This document shows, one piece after another, positions 26,233 through 35,127 of a DNA stretch of 64,000 bases; within the stretch, counting starts at the first letter, position 1, and every line of letters begins with the position of its first letter. Below the pieces are notes generated by a model. That model was given only the letters and a program-made list of their open reading frames with translations, was not told where the DNA came from and did not search any database. Position numbers and translations under genes: made by a program. Source of the DNA: CANMXU01 sp052030545 (GTDB lineage Bacteria > Pseudomonadota > Gammaproteobacteria > Enterobacterales > Alteromonadaceae); the NCBI RefSeq assembly GCF_052030545.1, contig NZ_JBPDIH010000006.1, positions 248,001 to 312,000 on the forward strand. The letters run 5' to 3'.

Positions 26233-26556
26233 ATGAACAAGATTTTATATATGGTTGCTTCATTTATATTGGGCGCGGCAATAACTGCTATTGTGTTTGT
26301 AAAAGTACTATCTCAAACTATGTATGATGCTGGTAGCTCAGATCTTAACGAAAAGCTGGAATTTTCAAAGGTAGTAGACATAAGCGAAGACGAAAAAACT
26401 AAACAGGCATTTTATCGTTTATTGTGCTCAAGAGCCGACTGGCTCAAACATTTAGGCGATAGCTATTTAAATACGCCAAATAAAATTGATTTAGAGTTGA
26501 TCGCTATAGTTGAAAGAAAATGTATAAGTAACAATACACCTTTAAATTACAAATAG
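26233..26556 (+). CDS. Small single-pass membrane protein of unknown function
   Basis: A 107-residue protein. An N-terminal hydrophobic helix (about residues 5-27, LYMVASFILGAAITAIVFV) is followed by a soluble tail with two cysteines (LLCSRADWL and ERKCISN). It has no lipobox, so it is probably a signal-anchored periplasmic domain. AAGG is 7 nt upstream of the ATG. It lies on the plus strand between rpsQ and rplN, which are on minus, and interrupts the usual S10-spc continuity. I do not recognise a family. Real coding potential is supported by the ribosome site and the plausible membrane topology. Confidence 0.7.
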   Translation: MNKILYMVASFILGAAITAIVFVKVLSQTMYDAGSSDLNEKLEFSKVVDISEDEKTKQAFYRLLCSRADWLKHLGDSYLNTPNKIDLELIAIVERKCISNNTPLNYK

Positions 26557-26582
26557 TTGTTTGCCAATTTGCATCCAATAAA

Positions 26583-26612
26583 AAAGCCCTACCACAAACA
26601 TGGTAGGGCCTT
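26583..26612 (-). terminator. Terminator of the S10 operon downstream of rpsQ
   Basis: A 9-bp stem, GCCCTACCA (26586-26594) with TGGTAGGGC (26601-26609), is flanked on the left by an A run that gives a strong U tract on the minus strand. It ends the S10 transcript after rpsQ and may also act weakly on the plus-strand gene. Confidence 0.88.
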
Positions 26613-26643
26613 CTAATAACTCTCGTTAGTATAAACGCTTAGA

Positions 26644-26904
26644 TTAGATAATCTTTGCTTTTTCTACTACGTCTACTAATGTCCAAGATTTACTCTTAGA
26701 GATAGGAGCACATTCACGAATAGTTACTACGTCACCTGCTGTACATACGTTAGCTTCATCGTGCGCTTTCAACTTAGTTGAACGCGTCATGAATTTACCG
26801 TAGATAGGGTGCTTAACACGACGTTCAATCAGGACAGTGATAGACTTATCCATTTTGTCACTGACAACGCGACCTTGTAGTGTACGAATTTTAGCTTCGC
26901 TCAT
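26644..26904 (-). CDS. rpsQ: 30S ribosomal protein S17
   Basis: 16S 5'-domain-binding protein, OB fold, 86 residues. The S17 core GRVVSDKMDKSITVLIERRVKH is split here across residues 11-32, and the downstream block AGDVVTIRECAPISKSKSW is typical. Its start codon shares one base with the rpmC stop (TAATG). It is the last gene of the S10 operon and is followed by a terminator. Confidence 0.98.
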   Translation of the reverse strand: MSEAKIRTLQGRVVSDKMDKSITVLIERRVKHPIYGKFMTRSTKLKAHDEANVCTAGDVVTIRECAPISKSKSWTLVDVVEKAKII

Positions 26905-27095
26905 TACTTACCTGCCTTTTCAGTTATGATAGTCTTAACACGCGCGATATTACGGCGTACTTGTCTTAGCAAATGAGTTTGTGCTAATTGACCAGTGCTT
27001 GCTTGCATGCGGTAGTTAAACTGCTCGCGAAGTAAACCTAGTAATTCAGCATTTAACTCTTCAACGCTTTTTTCTTTAAGTTCGCTAGCTTTCAT
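26904..27095 (-). CDS. rpmC: 50S ribosomal protein L29
   Basis: Two-helix protein near the tunnel exit, 63 residues, beginning MKASELKEKSVEELNAELL. One-base stop/start overlaps (TAATG) join it to rplP before it and rpsQ after it, a sign of translational coupling. Confidence 0.98.
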   Translation of the reverse strand: MKASELKEKSVEELNAELLGLLREQFNYRMQASTGQLAQTHLLRQVRRNIARVKTIITEKAGK

Positions 27096-27508
27096 TACAT
27101 CACCGTTCTAGTTACGAAGGTTGTTTTGAACGGAAGTTTCGCAGCTGCTAAAGCAAATGCTTCGCGTGCGATTTCTTCAGATACACCTTCCATTTCATAA
27201 AGAACACGACCCGGAAGAATTTGGCATACCCAATATTCTACTGAACCTTTACCTTTACCCATACGTACTTCTAATGGTTTCTTGGTAATTGGCTTATCAG
27301 GGAATACTCGGATCCAGATTTTACCTTGACGCTTAACATGACGAGTCATTGCTCGACGAGCTGCTTCAATTTGACGTGCAGTCATACGACCACGCTCAAC
27401 TGATTTCAACCCGTAAGTACCGAAGCTTACTGAACTACCGACTTGTGCTAGACCGCGGTTACGCAATTTAAATTGCTTACGGAATTTAGTACGTTTTGGT
27501 TGTAACAT
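27095..27508 (-). CDS. rplP: 50S ribosomal protein L16
   Basis: A-site tRNA-contacting protein, 137 residues. It begins MLQPKRTKFRKQFKLRNRGL and contains the GRMTARQIEAARRAMTRHVKR block and the MGKGKGSVEYWVC loop. Confidence 0.98.
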   Translation of the reverse strand: MLQPKRTKFRKQFKLRNRGLAQVGSSVSFGTYGLKSVERGRMTARQIEAARRAMTRHVKRQGKIWIRVFPDKPITKKPLEVRMGKGKGSVEYWVCQILPGRVLYEMEGVSEEIAREAFALAAAKLPFKTTFVTRTVM

Positions 27509-27518
27509 AACTTATCCC

Positions 27519-28214
27519 CTACTTAGCCTTGCGGTTGTTTTTTTTCTTAGGTTTTGCCGCTGGTTGCTCTGCCACTAATGGCATTTTACCAATGATTTCG
27601 CCTTTGAAAATCCACACTTTAATACCGATAGTACCGTACGTTGTTTCACCACGCGCAGTTGCGTAGTCAATGTCAGCACGTAATGTATGCAAAGGTACAC
27701 GACCTTCACGATACCATTCAGAACGAGCAATATCTGCACCGCCTAAACGACCACTAACTTCAACTTTGATACCCTTAGCACCTAAACGCATAGCGTTTTG
27801 TACAGCACGCTTCATAGCGCGACGGAACATAACACGACGTTCAAGTTGACTACCGATGCTGTCAGCAACAAGCTGCGCATCCATTTCTGGCTTACGAACT
27901 TCAGCAATGTTGATTTGAGCAGGAACACCAGCAATTTTAGAAACGGCTAAACGTAATTTTTCTACGTCTTCACCTTTCTTACCGATAACAACACCTGGAC
28001 GAGCCGTGTGAATTGTTACGCGGATTGACTTAGCTGGACGCTCAATCACGATTTTTGACAATGATGCACGCTTAAGCTTTTCAGATAAATATGCACGAAC
28101 CTTGTGGTCACCGTGAATGTTATCTGCAAAATCTTTGCTACTTGCAAACCAAGTAGACGCAAAAGGTTTAGTGATACCTAAGCGAATACCATTTGGATGG
28201 ACTTTTTGACCCAT
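27519..28214 (-). CDS. rpsC: 30S ribosomal protein S3
   Basis: mRNA-entry-channel protein of 231 residues. It begins MGQKVHPNGIRLGI and has the KH-domain GxxG as VIGKKGEDVEKL. The C-terminal signature ARSEWYREGRVPLHTLRADI is followed by a lysine-rich tail. Confidence 0.98.
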   Translation of the reverse strand: MGQKVHPNGIRLGITKPFASTWFASSKDFADNIHGDHKVRAYLSEKLKRASLSKIVIERPAKSIRVTIHTARPGVVIGKKGEDVEKLRLAVSKIAGVPAQINIAEVRKPEMDAQLVADSIGSQLERRVMFRRAMKRAVQNAMRLGAKGIKVEVSGRLGGADIARSEWYREGRVPLHTLRADIDYATARGETTYGTIGIKVWIFKGEIIGKMPLVAEQPAAKPKKKNNRKAK

Positions 28215-28225
28215 TCTAATATCTC

Positions 28226-28558
28226 CTAGTTATCAGATACAACCACAGTAATGTGGCTAGTACGCTTAAGGATACGATCCGCGCGACCTTTCGCACGAGG
28301 CTTAATACGTTTCATTGTTGGACCATCGTCAATCATAATAGTTTTAACGAATAATTCATCAATGTCTGCACCTTCGTTATGCTCGGCATTAGCAATCGCT
28401 GAATCAAGTACTTTCTTAACTAAAACAGCAGCTGATTTGTTGCTATAAGTTAAGATTTCAAGTGCTTTCTCAACGTGTTCGCCACGGATTTGATCCGCAA
28501 CTAAACGTGCTTTTTGAGCAGAACCGCGGGCAAATTTATGTTTAGCAATAGCTTCCAT
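28226..28558 (-). CDS. rplV: 50S ribosomal protein L22
   Basis: Tunnel-wall protein of 110 residues, the E. coli length. The N-terminal HKFARGSAQKARLVADQIRG and the C-terminal hairpin GPTMKRIKPRAKGRADRI, which reaches into the exit tunnel, are present. Confidence 0.98.
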   Translation of the reverse strand: MEAIAKHKFARGSAQKARLVADQIRGEHVEKALEILTYSNKSAAVLVKKVLDSAIANAEHNEGADIDELFVKTIMIDDGPTMKRIKPRAKGRADRILKRTSHITVVVSDN

Positions 28559-28568
28559 CTAATTTCCC

Positions 28569-28844
28569 CTATCTTTTCGCTTTCTTATCAGCGACGTGGC
28601 CGCGATAAGTACGAGTTGGTGCAAATTCCCCTAATTTGTGACCGATCATTTCATCAGTAACAAATACAGGAACGTGTTGACGGCCATTATGGACAGCGAT
28701 GGTCAATCCGATCATAGTTGGTATGATCATTGAGCGACGGGACCAAGTTTTAATTGGCTTTTTATTCCCGCTTTCCACCGCTTTCTCTACCTTCGTCAAC
28801 AAGTGTAGGTCAATAAATGGACCTTTCTTGAGAGAACGTGGCAT
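28569..28844 (-). CDS. rpsS: 30S ribosomal protein S19
   Basis: Small-subunit head protein of 91 residues. It begins MPRSLKKGPFIDLHLL, with VHNGRQHVPVFVTDEMIGHK and GEFAPTRTYRGHV as family signatures. It is 29 bp after rplB. Confidence 0.98.
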   Translation of the reverse strand: MPRSLKKGPFIDLHLLTKVEKAVESGNKKPIKTWSRRSMIIPTMIGLTIAVHNGRQHVPVFVTDEMIGHKLGEFAPTRTYRGHVADKKAKR

Positions 28845-28873
28845 GGTGATTCCTCTTTAATTAATTAGTACTA

Positions 28874-29698
28874 TTATTTAGTACGACGACGTACGATGAA
28901 CTTATCAGTACGCTTGTTCTTACGAGTCTTGTAACCCTTAGTTGGTACACCCCAAGGTGATACCGGGTGACGACCGCCTGAAGTTTTACCTTCACCACCA
29001 CCGTGTGGGTGATCAACTGGGTTCATGGCAACACCACGAACAGTTGGTCTAACACCACGCCAGCGTGTAGCACCTGCTTTACCCAAAGAGCGAAGCATGT
29101 GTTCAGCGTTGCCGATTTCACCTAAAGTTGCACGACAATCCGCTTCGATTTTACGCATTTCGCCAGAGCGAAGACGTAAAGTAACGTATGCGCCGTCTTT
29201 TGCTACTAATTGAGCATAAGTACCAGCAGCACGAGCGATTTGTGCACCTTTACCAGGTTTAAGTTCGATTGCATGTACAACACTACCTAATGGAGTATTG
29301 CGAAGCGGTAATGTATTACCTGCTTTGATTGGTGCGTCTACACCAGACTGGATCGTATCACCAGCTGTTAAGCCTTTAGGGGCTAAGATGTAACGACGTT
29401 CACCATCTGCGTATAATACAAGTGCAATGTTTGCACTACGGTTTGGATCATATTCCAAACGCTCTACTTTTGCAGGGATGCCATCTTTAGTACGCTTAAA
29501 GTCGATTAAACGGTAATGTTGCTTATGACCACCACCAACGTGACGAACAGTAATGCGACCGTTATTGTTACGACCACCAGACTTAGACTTAGTGTCTAAT
29601 AATGGTGCGTAAGGCTTACCTTTATGCAATTCCGTGTTAACCACTTTAACAACGTGGCGACGACCCGGAGAAGTAGGTTTACATTTAACTATAGCCAT
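28874..29698 (-). CDS. rplB: 50S ribosomal protein L2
   Basis: Core large-subunit protein needed for peptidyl transferase activity. It has 274 residues with the conserved GGGHKQHYRLIDFKRTKDG and the C-terminal MNPVDHPHGGGEGKTSGG containing the essential histidine. Confidence 0.98.
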   Translation of the reverse strand: MAIVKCKPTSPGRRHVVKVVNTELHKGKPYAPLLDTKSKSGGRNNNGRITVRHVGGGHKQHYRLIDFKRTKDGIPAKVERLEYDPNRSANIALVLYADGERRYILAPKGLTAGDTIQSGVDAPIKAGNTLPLRNTPLGSVVHAIELKPGKGAQIARAAGTYAQLVAKDGAYVTLRLRSGEMRKIEADCRATLGEIGNAEHMLRSLGKAGATRWRGVRPTVRGVAMNPVDHPHGGGEGKTSGGRHPVSPWGVPTKGYKTRKNKRTDKFIVRRRTK

Positions 29699-29710
29699 TT
29701 TCGTAAACTC

Positions 29711-30013
29711 CTATGATTCCGCGCCGACGAAGTCGATGTCGCTGCCTTCAGCAAGAGTAACGTATGCTTTTTTCCAATCGCTTCTGCGACCAAAACGAGC
29801 ACCAGTACGTTTCACTTTGCCTTTAACATTAAGTGTGCGAACACCTTCAACTGAAACTTCGAAAAGTTTCTCAACAGCAGCTTTGATTTCAGCTTTAGTA
29901 GCAGTAGGGGCAACTTTGAAAACAACAGTGTTGTTTGCTTCAGCAGCCATTGTGCTTTTTTCAGAAATGTTTGGTGCCAAAAGCACTTTTAACAAACGTT
30001 CTTCGCTTATCAT
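29711..30013 (-). CDS. rplW: 50S ribosomal protein L23
   Basis: Tunnel-exit protein that docks trigger factor and SRP. The 100 residues include LLKVLLAPNISEKSTMAAEA and the RNA-binding loop RRSDWKKAYVTLAEG. The start overlaps the rplD stop by 4 bp (ATGA). Confidence 0.97.
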   Translation of the reverse strand: MISEERLLKVLLAPNISEKSTMAAEANNTVVFKVAPTATKAEIKAAVEKLFEVSVEGVRTLNVKGKVKRTGARFGRRSDWKKAYVTLAEGSDIDFVGAES

Positions 30014-30615
30014 CCTAACATCTCCTCAATTTGCTTAACTGCAGTAGCAGTCATCAAAACTTTTTCGAAACCAACTAAAGAAACTGGGTCAATACCGTCT
30101 ACATCACGAACGTCAACTTTGTATAAGTTGCGCGCTGATAAGAACAAGTTCTCATCAACTTCTGGAGTAACGATTAACACGTCTTTAAGTTCTAAACCGT
30201 TAAGCTTAGCAACTAACTCTTTAGTCTTTGGCGTTTCAACAGCAAAATTTTCAACCACAACTAAGCGTTCTTGACGAACTAACTCAGAAAGGATGCTTTT
30301 GATCGCACCACGGTACATTTTACGGTTAACTTTTTGGCTGTGATCTTGTGGCTTAGCAGCGAATGTTACGCCACCAGTACGCCAGATTGGACCACGAGTA
30401 GTACCAGCACGAGCACGGCCAGTACCTTTTTGACGCCATGGTTTTGCGCCACCACCACTAACTTCTGAACGAGTTTTCTGAGCACGAGTACCTGCACGAG
30501 CACCAGCTGCGTATGCAACTACTACTTGGTGTACAAGAGCTTCATTAAACTCAAGTCCAAAAGTTGTTTCAGAAACTTCAAGAGCGCCTGAAGCGTCTTT
30601 TAATGCTAATTCCAT
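30010..30615 (-). CDS. rplD: 50S ribosomal protein L4
   Basis: Large-subunit protein and, in E. coli, the autogenous regulator of the S10 operon. The extended loop reads GGGAKPWRQKGTGRARAG. I chose the ATG at 30615 (201 residues, MELALKDASG, E. coli length), 7 nt from AGGAG. The GTG one codon upstream is the alternative. Confidence 0.97.
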   Translation of the reverse strand: MELALKDASGALEVSETTFGLEFNEALVHQVVVAYAAGARAGTRAQKTRSEVSGGGAKPWRQKGTGRARAGTTRGPIWRTGGVTFAAKPQDHSQKVNRKMYRGAIKSILSELVRQERLVVVENFAVETPKTKELVAKLNGLELKDVLIVTPEVDENLFLSARNLYKVDVRDVDGIDPVSLVGFEKVLMTATAVKQIEEMLG

Positions 30616-30630
30616 CACAAATCTCCTGGA

Positions 30631-31269
30631 CTAGGCTTTAACAGCTGGTTTGATGATTACGTTGCCGTTGATTGCGCCCGGAACTGCACCTTTAATAAGG
30701 AGCAAGTTGCGTTCTGCATCAACACGAACCAATTCAAGGTTTTGTGTAGTAACTTTCACAGCACCCATGTGACCAGACATTTTTTTGCCTTTGAAAACAC
30801 GACCTGGTGTTTGACACTGACCAATCGAACCGTTTGAACGGTGAGAGATCGAGTTACCGTGAGTAGCATCTTGCATTGAGAAATTCCAACGCTTAATACC
30901 ACCTTGGAAACCTTTACCTTTTGAGGTGCCAGTTACATCCACTAATTTCGTGTCATTGAATAACTCAACAGTGATTTCACTGCCAGCTTCTAGACCTTCG
31001 CCTTCATTTGCATTTAAGCGGAATTCCCACAAGCCACGGCCTGCTTCGATGCCAGCTTTAGCGAAATGGCCAGCTGTTGGTTTGTTTACACGGTTTGCTT
31101 TTTTGCTACCGGTAGTAACTTGAAGCGCTGAGTAACCATCGTTGTCAACAGTTTTAACCTGAGCAACACGGTTGGCTTCAACTTCTAGGACTGTAACAGG
31201 AGTAGATACACCATCTTCAGTGAAGATGCGAGTCATACCCACTTTACGTCCAACTAGACCTATAGTCAT
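30631..31269 (-). CDS. rplC: 50S ribosomal protein L3
   Basis: Large-subunit protein close to the peptidyl transferase centre. From the ATG at 31269 it has 212 residues and begins MTIGLVGRKVGMTRIF. Its tip loop HGNSISHRSNGSIGQCQTPG is conserved. A longer frame (to 31311) is rejected because AGGAG sits just before 31269 and the extension overlaps the rpsJ end. Confidence 0.98.
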   Translation of the reverse strand: MTIGLVGRKVGMTRIFTEDGVSTPVTVLEVEANRVAQVKTVDNDGYSALQVTTGSKKANRVNKPTAGHFAKAGIEAGRGLWEFRLNANEGEGLEAGSEITVELFNDTKLVDVTGTSKGKGFQGGIKRWNFSMQDATHGNSISHRSNGSIGQCQTPGRVFKGKKMSGHMGAVKVTTQNLELVRVDAERNLLLIKGAVPGAINGNVIIKPAVKA

Positions 31270-31282
31270 GTTAAAACTCCTA

Positions 31283-31594
31283 TTAACCCAAGCTGATTTG
31301 AACGTCAACACCAGCTGCTAAGTCTAAACGCATTAATGCGTCTACAGTCTTTTCAGTTGGTTCTACGATATCAATTAAACGCTTGTGAGTACGAATTTCG
31401 TACTGATCACGAGCATCTTTGTTAACGTGTGGAGAAATCAAGATAGTGAAACGTTCCTTGCGAGTAGGAAGTGGAATTGGACCACGAACCTGTGCGCCAG
31501 TACGTTTTGCAGTGTCAACGATTTCTGCTGTTGATTGATCAATCAAACGATGATCGAACGCTTTCAAACGAATGCGAATTCTTTGATTTGACAT
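31283..31594 (-). CDS. rpsJ: 30S ribosomal protein S10
   Basis: Small-subunit head protein, also NusE in antitermination. The 103 residues begin MSNQRIRIRLKAFDHRLIDQ and contain GPIPLPTRKERFTILISPHV. It is the first gene of the S10 operon, preceded by a leader of about 170 nt. Confidence 0.98.
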   Translation of the reverse strand: MSNQRIRIRLKAFDHRLIDQSTAEIVDTAKRTGAQVRGPIPLPTRKERFTILISPHVNKDARDQYEIRTHKRLIDIVEPTEKTVDALMRLDLAAGVDVQISLG

Positions 31595-31763
31595 TAATCA
31601 AATCCCCATTTTAAAGAACAACAAAACACTGCCCATCACCTTTTTAGTATAAAAGGGGGGAGTGTCGCTAAATTTCATTCAACCTCATATCGAGGTCGCT
31701 GTATAAAGCTAACTAATATACGTATCTAGTCAGCATTCGCATCAGACATAGTGCCCAGTGCGG
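31595..31763 (-). promoter_or_regulatory. S10-operon leader with attenuator-like hairpin
   Basis: From the predicted start of transcription near 31763 to rpsJ is about 169 nt, close to the E. coli S10 leader (172 nt) through which L4 represses transcription and translation. On the minus strand, arms at 31665-31651 and 31640-31626 (ACACTCCCCCC... and ...GGGCAGTGT) form a stem followed by a T-rich stretch. This is the form expected for L4-controlled attenuation, but L4 binding is inferred. Confidence 0.5.
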
Positions 31764-31769
31764 ACGCGT

Positions 31770-31797
31770 ATTATACATAAGTTTATATTTTCTGCAA
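31770..31797 (-). promoter_or_regulatory. S10-operon promoter
   Basis: On the minus strand TTGCAG (31797-31792) and a perfect TATAAT (31775-31770) are 16 bp apart, with a GC-rich discriminator (GCGTCCGC) as expected for a growth-rate-controlled ribosomal promoter. Confidence 0.75.
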
Positions 31798-31892
31798 GCA
31801 GTAAATTGGGTTAGTTAAATAAACCCCTGACTTGGGTTCTGGGAAGTAAAATACTTAACCGCGGTAATACCAATACCGATAAAAAATAGACA

Positions 31893-31924
31893 AAAAAAAC
31901 GCGAACTATATAGTTCGCGTTTTT
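31893..31924. terminator. Terminator after the RND pump gene
   Basis: AAAACGCGAACT (31897-31908) pairs with AGTTCGCGTTTT (31911-31922 region) around a tiny AT loop. An A run on the left gives a long U tract on the minus strand, so it ends the pump operon transcript before the S10 promoter. Confidence 0.88.
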
Positions 31925-31969
31925 AGCTCTTCAGTGCCTTGTTTTTCAAAGGCACTTTCAAAGAGAAAC

Positions 31970-34900
31970 TTATTTTTCTGTCTGTTGTTCATCAGCAAGT
32001 CTAGCGACTTCTGTTTTTGAACCACATCTTTCACGTAATTTTTGCATCATCATAAAGAAGATAGGTACAAAGATACAACCAACAAATGTTGCCGATAACA
32101 TGCCACCAAATACTGATTGGCCCATCGCGTTACGACTTGCTGCACCTGCACCTGACGCTAATACTAAAGGAATAACACCTAAAATAAACGCTAATGCTGT
32201 CATTAATACGGCGCGCATTCTCAGCTTAGCGGCTTGAACACCCGCTTCAAGCACGCTTAAACCTTTCTCTTCACGTAATACCTTAGCAAATTCAACAATC
32301 AATATCGCGTTACGACACGCCATACCAATCATCAGAACTAAACCAATTTGTACGTATAAGTTAAGTGTTCCACCCGCAGCACTTACGTAAACCATAGCAC
32401 CTAATAACGCGGTTGGTACACAAAGAATAATGGCAAATGGTGTCATCCAACTTTCGTATTGCGCTACTAAGAATAAGAAAGTAAATAGTAGTGCAATTGC
32501 AAATAGCGCGACCATACCACCAGAGGTTTTAACTTCTTGATACGTTAATGCTGTCCATTCTGTTTTGTAACCTTCTGGAAGGTTAGCGGCAACTTCTTCA
32601 ATTTTCTTAATTACATCACCAGAACCGAATGCCGGGTTTTGAACGATAAGTAATTGAGTTGCGTTAAACAAGTTGTAACGAGCTGAAATGTCAGCACCTA
32701 CTATCGGTTCAAATTTAGCAAATGAAGAGAACGGAACCATGTCACCTGTTGTAGCTTTCACGTACAAGGTTTCTAGGTCGGTTTCGTCATTACGGTATTG
32801 CGCATCAGACATCACGTTCACTTGGAAATTTTTACCAAATTTGGTGTAGTCATTTACATACTGCTTACCAAATGAAATACCAACAACCTGATTTACCGCT
32901 TCAGGGCGAACACCTTGTTTAAAGGCTTTTTCGTAGTCAATATCAAGTTTCATTTGTGGAACGTTAGCAGTGAACGTTGACATCGCTACCATAATTTCAG
33001 GCTGTGCCATCAATTCTTGAGCAAACTGTTGATATACCGGTCCAATTGATTCAGTTGAGCGACCGAGTGTATCTTCAAGGATTAATGAAATACCCGACGT
33101 TGCACCTAAACCAGGGATAGCTGGCATAGTTAACGGCAATGAACGAAGCTCTTTATATTGAGACATCGCGCCCTGTGCTTGAGCAACAATTGCATTTAAC
33201 GATAGTTCTGGCGTTTGACGTTCGCTCCAAGTATCTAGCGTGACAATGATCAAAGCAGAGTTCGTTGATAACGCGCCTTTCAAAATACTAAAGCCTGAGC
33301 CTGAAGCTGTTGCTTTAACACCTGGAATCGCTTCAATATCAGCGGTAACCTTTTCAACAACCTTTTGGGTACGCGCTAAAGTTGTCGCTTCAGGTAATGT
33401 TACATCGACTAAGAAAGTACCTTTATCTTCTACTGGCAAAAAGCCTGAAGACATGTTGTTACCTAAGTAGCCTGTATAACAAAGTACCGCAATAAAAATA
33501 CTAATCGTTAAGAAGAAACGTTTGCCTAGGAAGCCAACGATACCGCCGTATCCTTTGTTCATACCGTTGATAATACGGTTAACAAAACCTAGGATACCTG
33601 TTTCTTTTAATGGTTCGACTTTCATCATTGCTGCACAAAGTGCCGGCGTTAAAATTAACGCAACAATGGTTGAAATAATGGTTGAAGCAACAATCGCCAC
33701 ACCAAATTGTTGATATAAAATACCAACCATACCTGGTGCTAAAGATACAGGTACAAACACCGCCATTAATACTAAGGCTGATGCGACAAGTGGTGCGGTA
33801 ACTTCTTTCATTGCTTTTGATGTAGCAGGTTTCGCATCGATATGCTCTTCATGCATGATGCGCTCAACGTTTTCGATTACAACAATAGCAGCATCAACTA
33901 CGATACCAATCGCAAGAATCAAACCAAACATTGAAATGGTATTAATATCCATACCAAATGATTGCATAACAACAAAGGTGGCAATAAGTGATACTGGAAT
34001 GGCAATTAAAGGAATTAAGGTTGCACGCCAGTTTTGTAAGAATAGGAAGGTAATAACACCTACTAAAAACAATGCTTCAAAAAATGTTTTATATACTTCA
34101 TCCATTGACGCTAAGGTAAATTCAGTAGAGTCAAAAGAAATCGCATATTCTAGGTCATCTGGAAAACCTTTTTCCAATTCTTTCAGTTCTTTTTTGATCG
34201 CCGTTGCCACTTCAATTGAGTTAGCACCCGGTGATAAATACCCCATAACTAGCGGGCTACTATAAGACTTATAACGAGAAGATGAACTATATGATTCAGC
34301 ACCTAACTCAACACGAGCTACGTCTTTAACACGAATTAAACCGCCAAATGAATCTGCACGTACAATAACATTTTCAAAGTCTTCCAATTCTTTTAGGCGA
34401 CCACGGGTTTGAATAGCATATTGGAAAACTTGCTCATCTACCGATGGAGACTCACCTAACTTACCTGCCGCAACAGTCGTGTTTTGTGACGCAATAGCTG
34501 CACTTACTTCGCTAGGGTTAACTTTTAAAGCAGAAAGTTTTTCGTTGTCTAACCAAACACGTACCGAGTAGTTTTTCTCACCAATAATATTTAACTCACC
34601 TAAACCACGAATACGTAATAAAGGATCTTTGATATTAATAGAAACAAAGTTAGAGATAAATAAATCGTCGTATGTACCGTTAGGTGAATATACGTTTAAA
34701 GTTAAAAGCAAATCTGGAGATACTTTAGCTACCGTTACACCTAATTGTTTAACGATACCCGGAAGTTTACTCATCGCCTTATTTACCCTGTTTTGCACAA
34801 GCGTTTGCGCTTCATCAGGATCAGTACCAATTTCAAAGGTAACTTTCGCGATATAAGAACCGTCATTACTTGACTTAGAGTCAATATAAATCATGTCTTC

Positions 34901-35116
34901 AACACCGTTCACTTGCTGCTCAATTACAGTAGCGACCGTATCACGAATGGTATTATGGTCAGCACCTGGGAAGAATGCTGTTACCTTAATGGTTGGTGGC
35001 GCAACACTTGGGTATAGCGACACCGGCATATTTACAATGGTCATTAAACCTGCAAGTGTCATTACTATCGCAATGACAATCGCAAACTTAGGACGATTTA
35101 TAAAAAAATCAATCAT
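31970..35116 (-). CDS. RND (HAE-1 type) efflux transporter with altered proton relay
   Basis: Inner-membrane pump of an AcrB/MexF-type tripartite efflux system, 1048 residues. It has the N-terminal MIDFFINRPKFA, a first TM helix, two large periplasmic loops and twelve TM helices. FPGADHNTIRDTV, GIVVDAAIVVIENVER (TM4) and GMACRNAILIVEFAK (TM10) are in family positions. The TM4 aspartate pair (D407-D408 in AcrB) is Asp408-Ala409 here, and the TM10 lysine (AcrB K940) is Arg935. I confirmed both from the nucleotides. Function may be preserved with another coupling, so substrate and energy source are open. It is 11 bp after its adaptor gene. No outer-membrane factor gene is nearby. Confidence 0.93.
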   Translation of the reverse strand: MIDFFINRPKFAIVIAIVMTLAGLMTIVNMPVSLYPSVAPPTIKVTAFFPGADHNTIRDTVATVIEQQVNGVEDMIYIDSKSSNDGSYIAKVTFEIGTDPDEAQTLVQNRVNKAMSKLPGIVKQLGVTVAKVSPDLLLTLNVYSPNGTYDDLFISNFVSINIKDPLLRIRGLGELNIIGEKNYSVRVWLDNEKLSALKVNPSEVSAAIASQNTTVAAGKLGESPSVDEQVFQYAIQTRGRLKELEDFENVIVRADSFGGLIRVKDVARVELGAESYSSSSRYKSYSSPLVMGYLSPGANSIEVATAIKKELKELEKGFPDDLEYAISFDSTEFTLASMDEVYKTFFEALFLVGVITFLFLQNWRATLIPLIAIPVSLIATFVVMQSFGMDINTISMFGLILAIGIVVDAAIVVIENVERIMHEEHIDAKPATSKAMKEVTAPLVASALVLMAVFVPVSLAPGMVGILYQQFGVAIVASTIISTIVALILTPALCAAMMKVEPLKETGILGFVNRIINGMNKGYGGIVGFLGKRFFLTISIFIAVLCYTGYLGNNMSSGFLPVEDKGTFLVDVTLPEATTLARTQKVVEKVTADIEAIPGVKATASGSGFSILKGALSTNSALIIVTLDTWSERQTPELSLNAIVAQAQGAMSQYKELRSLPLTMPAIPGLGATSGISLILEDTLGRSTESIGPVYQQFAQELMAQPEIMVAMSTFTANVPQMKLDIDYEKAFKQGVRPEAVNQVVGISFGKQYVNDYTKFGKNFQVNVMSDAQYRNDETDLETLYVKATTGDMVPFSSFAKFEPIVGADISARYNLFNATQLLIVQNPAFGSGDVIKKIEEVAANLPEGYKTEWTALTYQEVKTSGGMVALFAIALLFTFLFLVAQYESWMTPFAIILCVPTALLGAMVYVSAAGGTLNLYVQIGLVLMIGMACRNAILIVEFAKVLREEKGLSVLEAGVQAAKLRMRAVLMTALAFILGVIPLVLASGAGAASRNAMGQSVFGGMLSATFVGCIFVPIFFMMMQKLRERCGSKTEVARLADEQQTEK

Positions 35117-35127
35117 GTTAAGATTCC

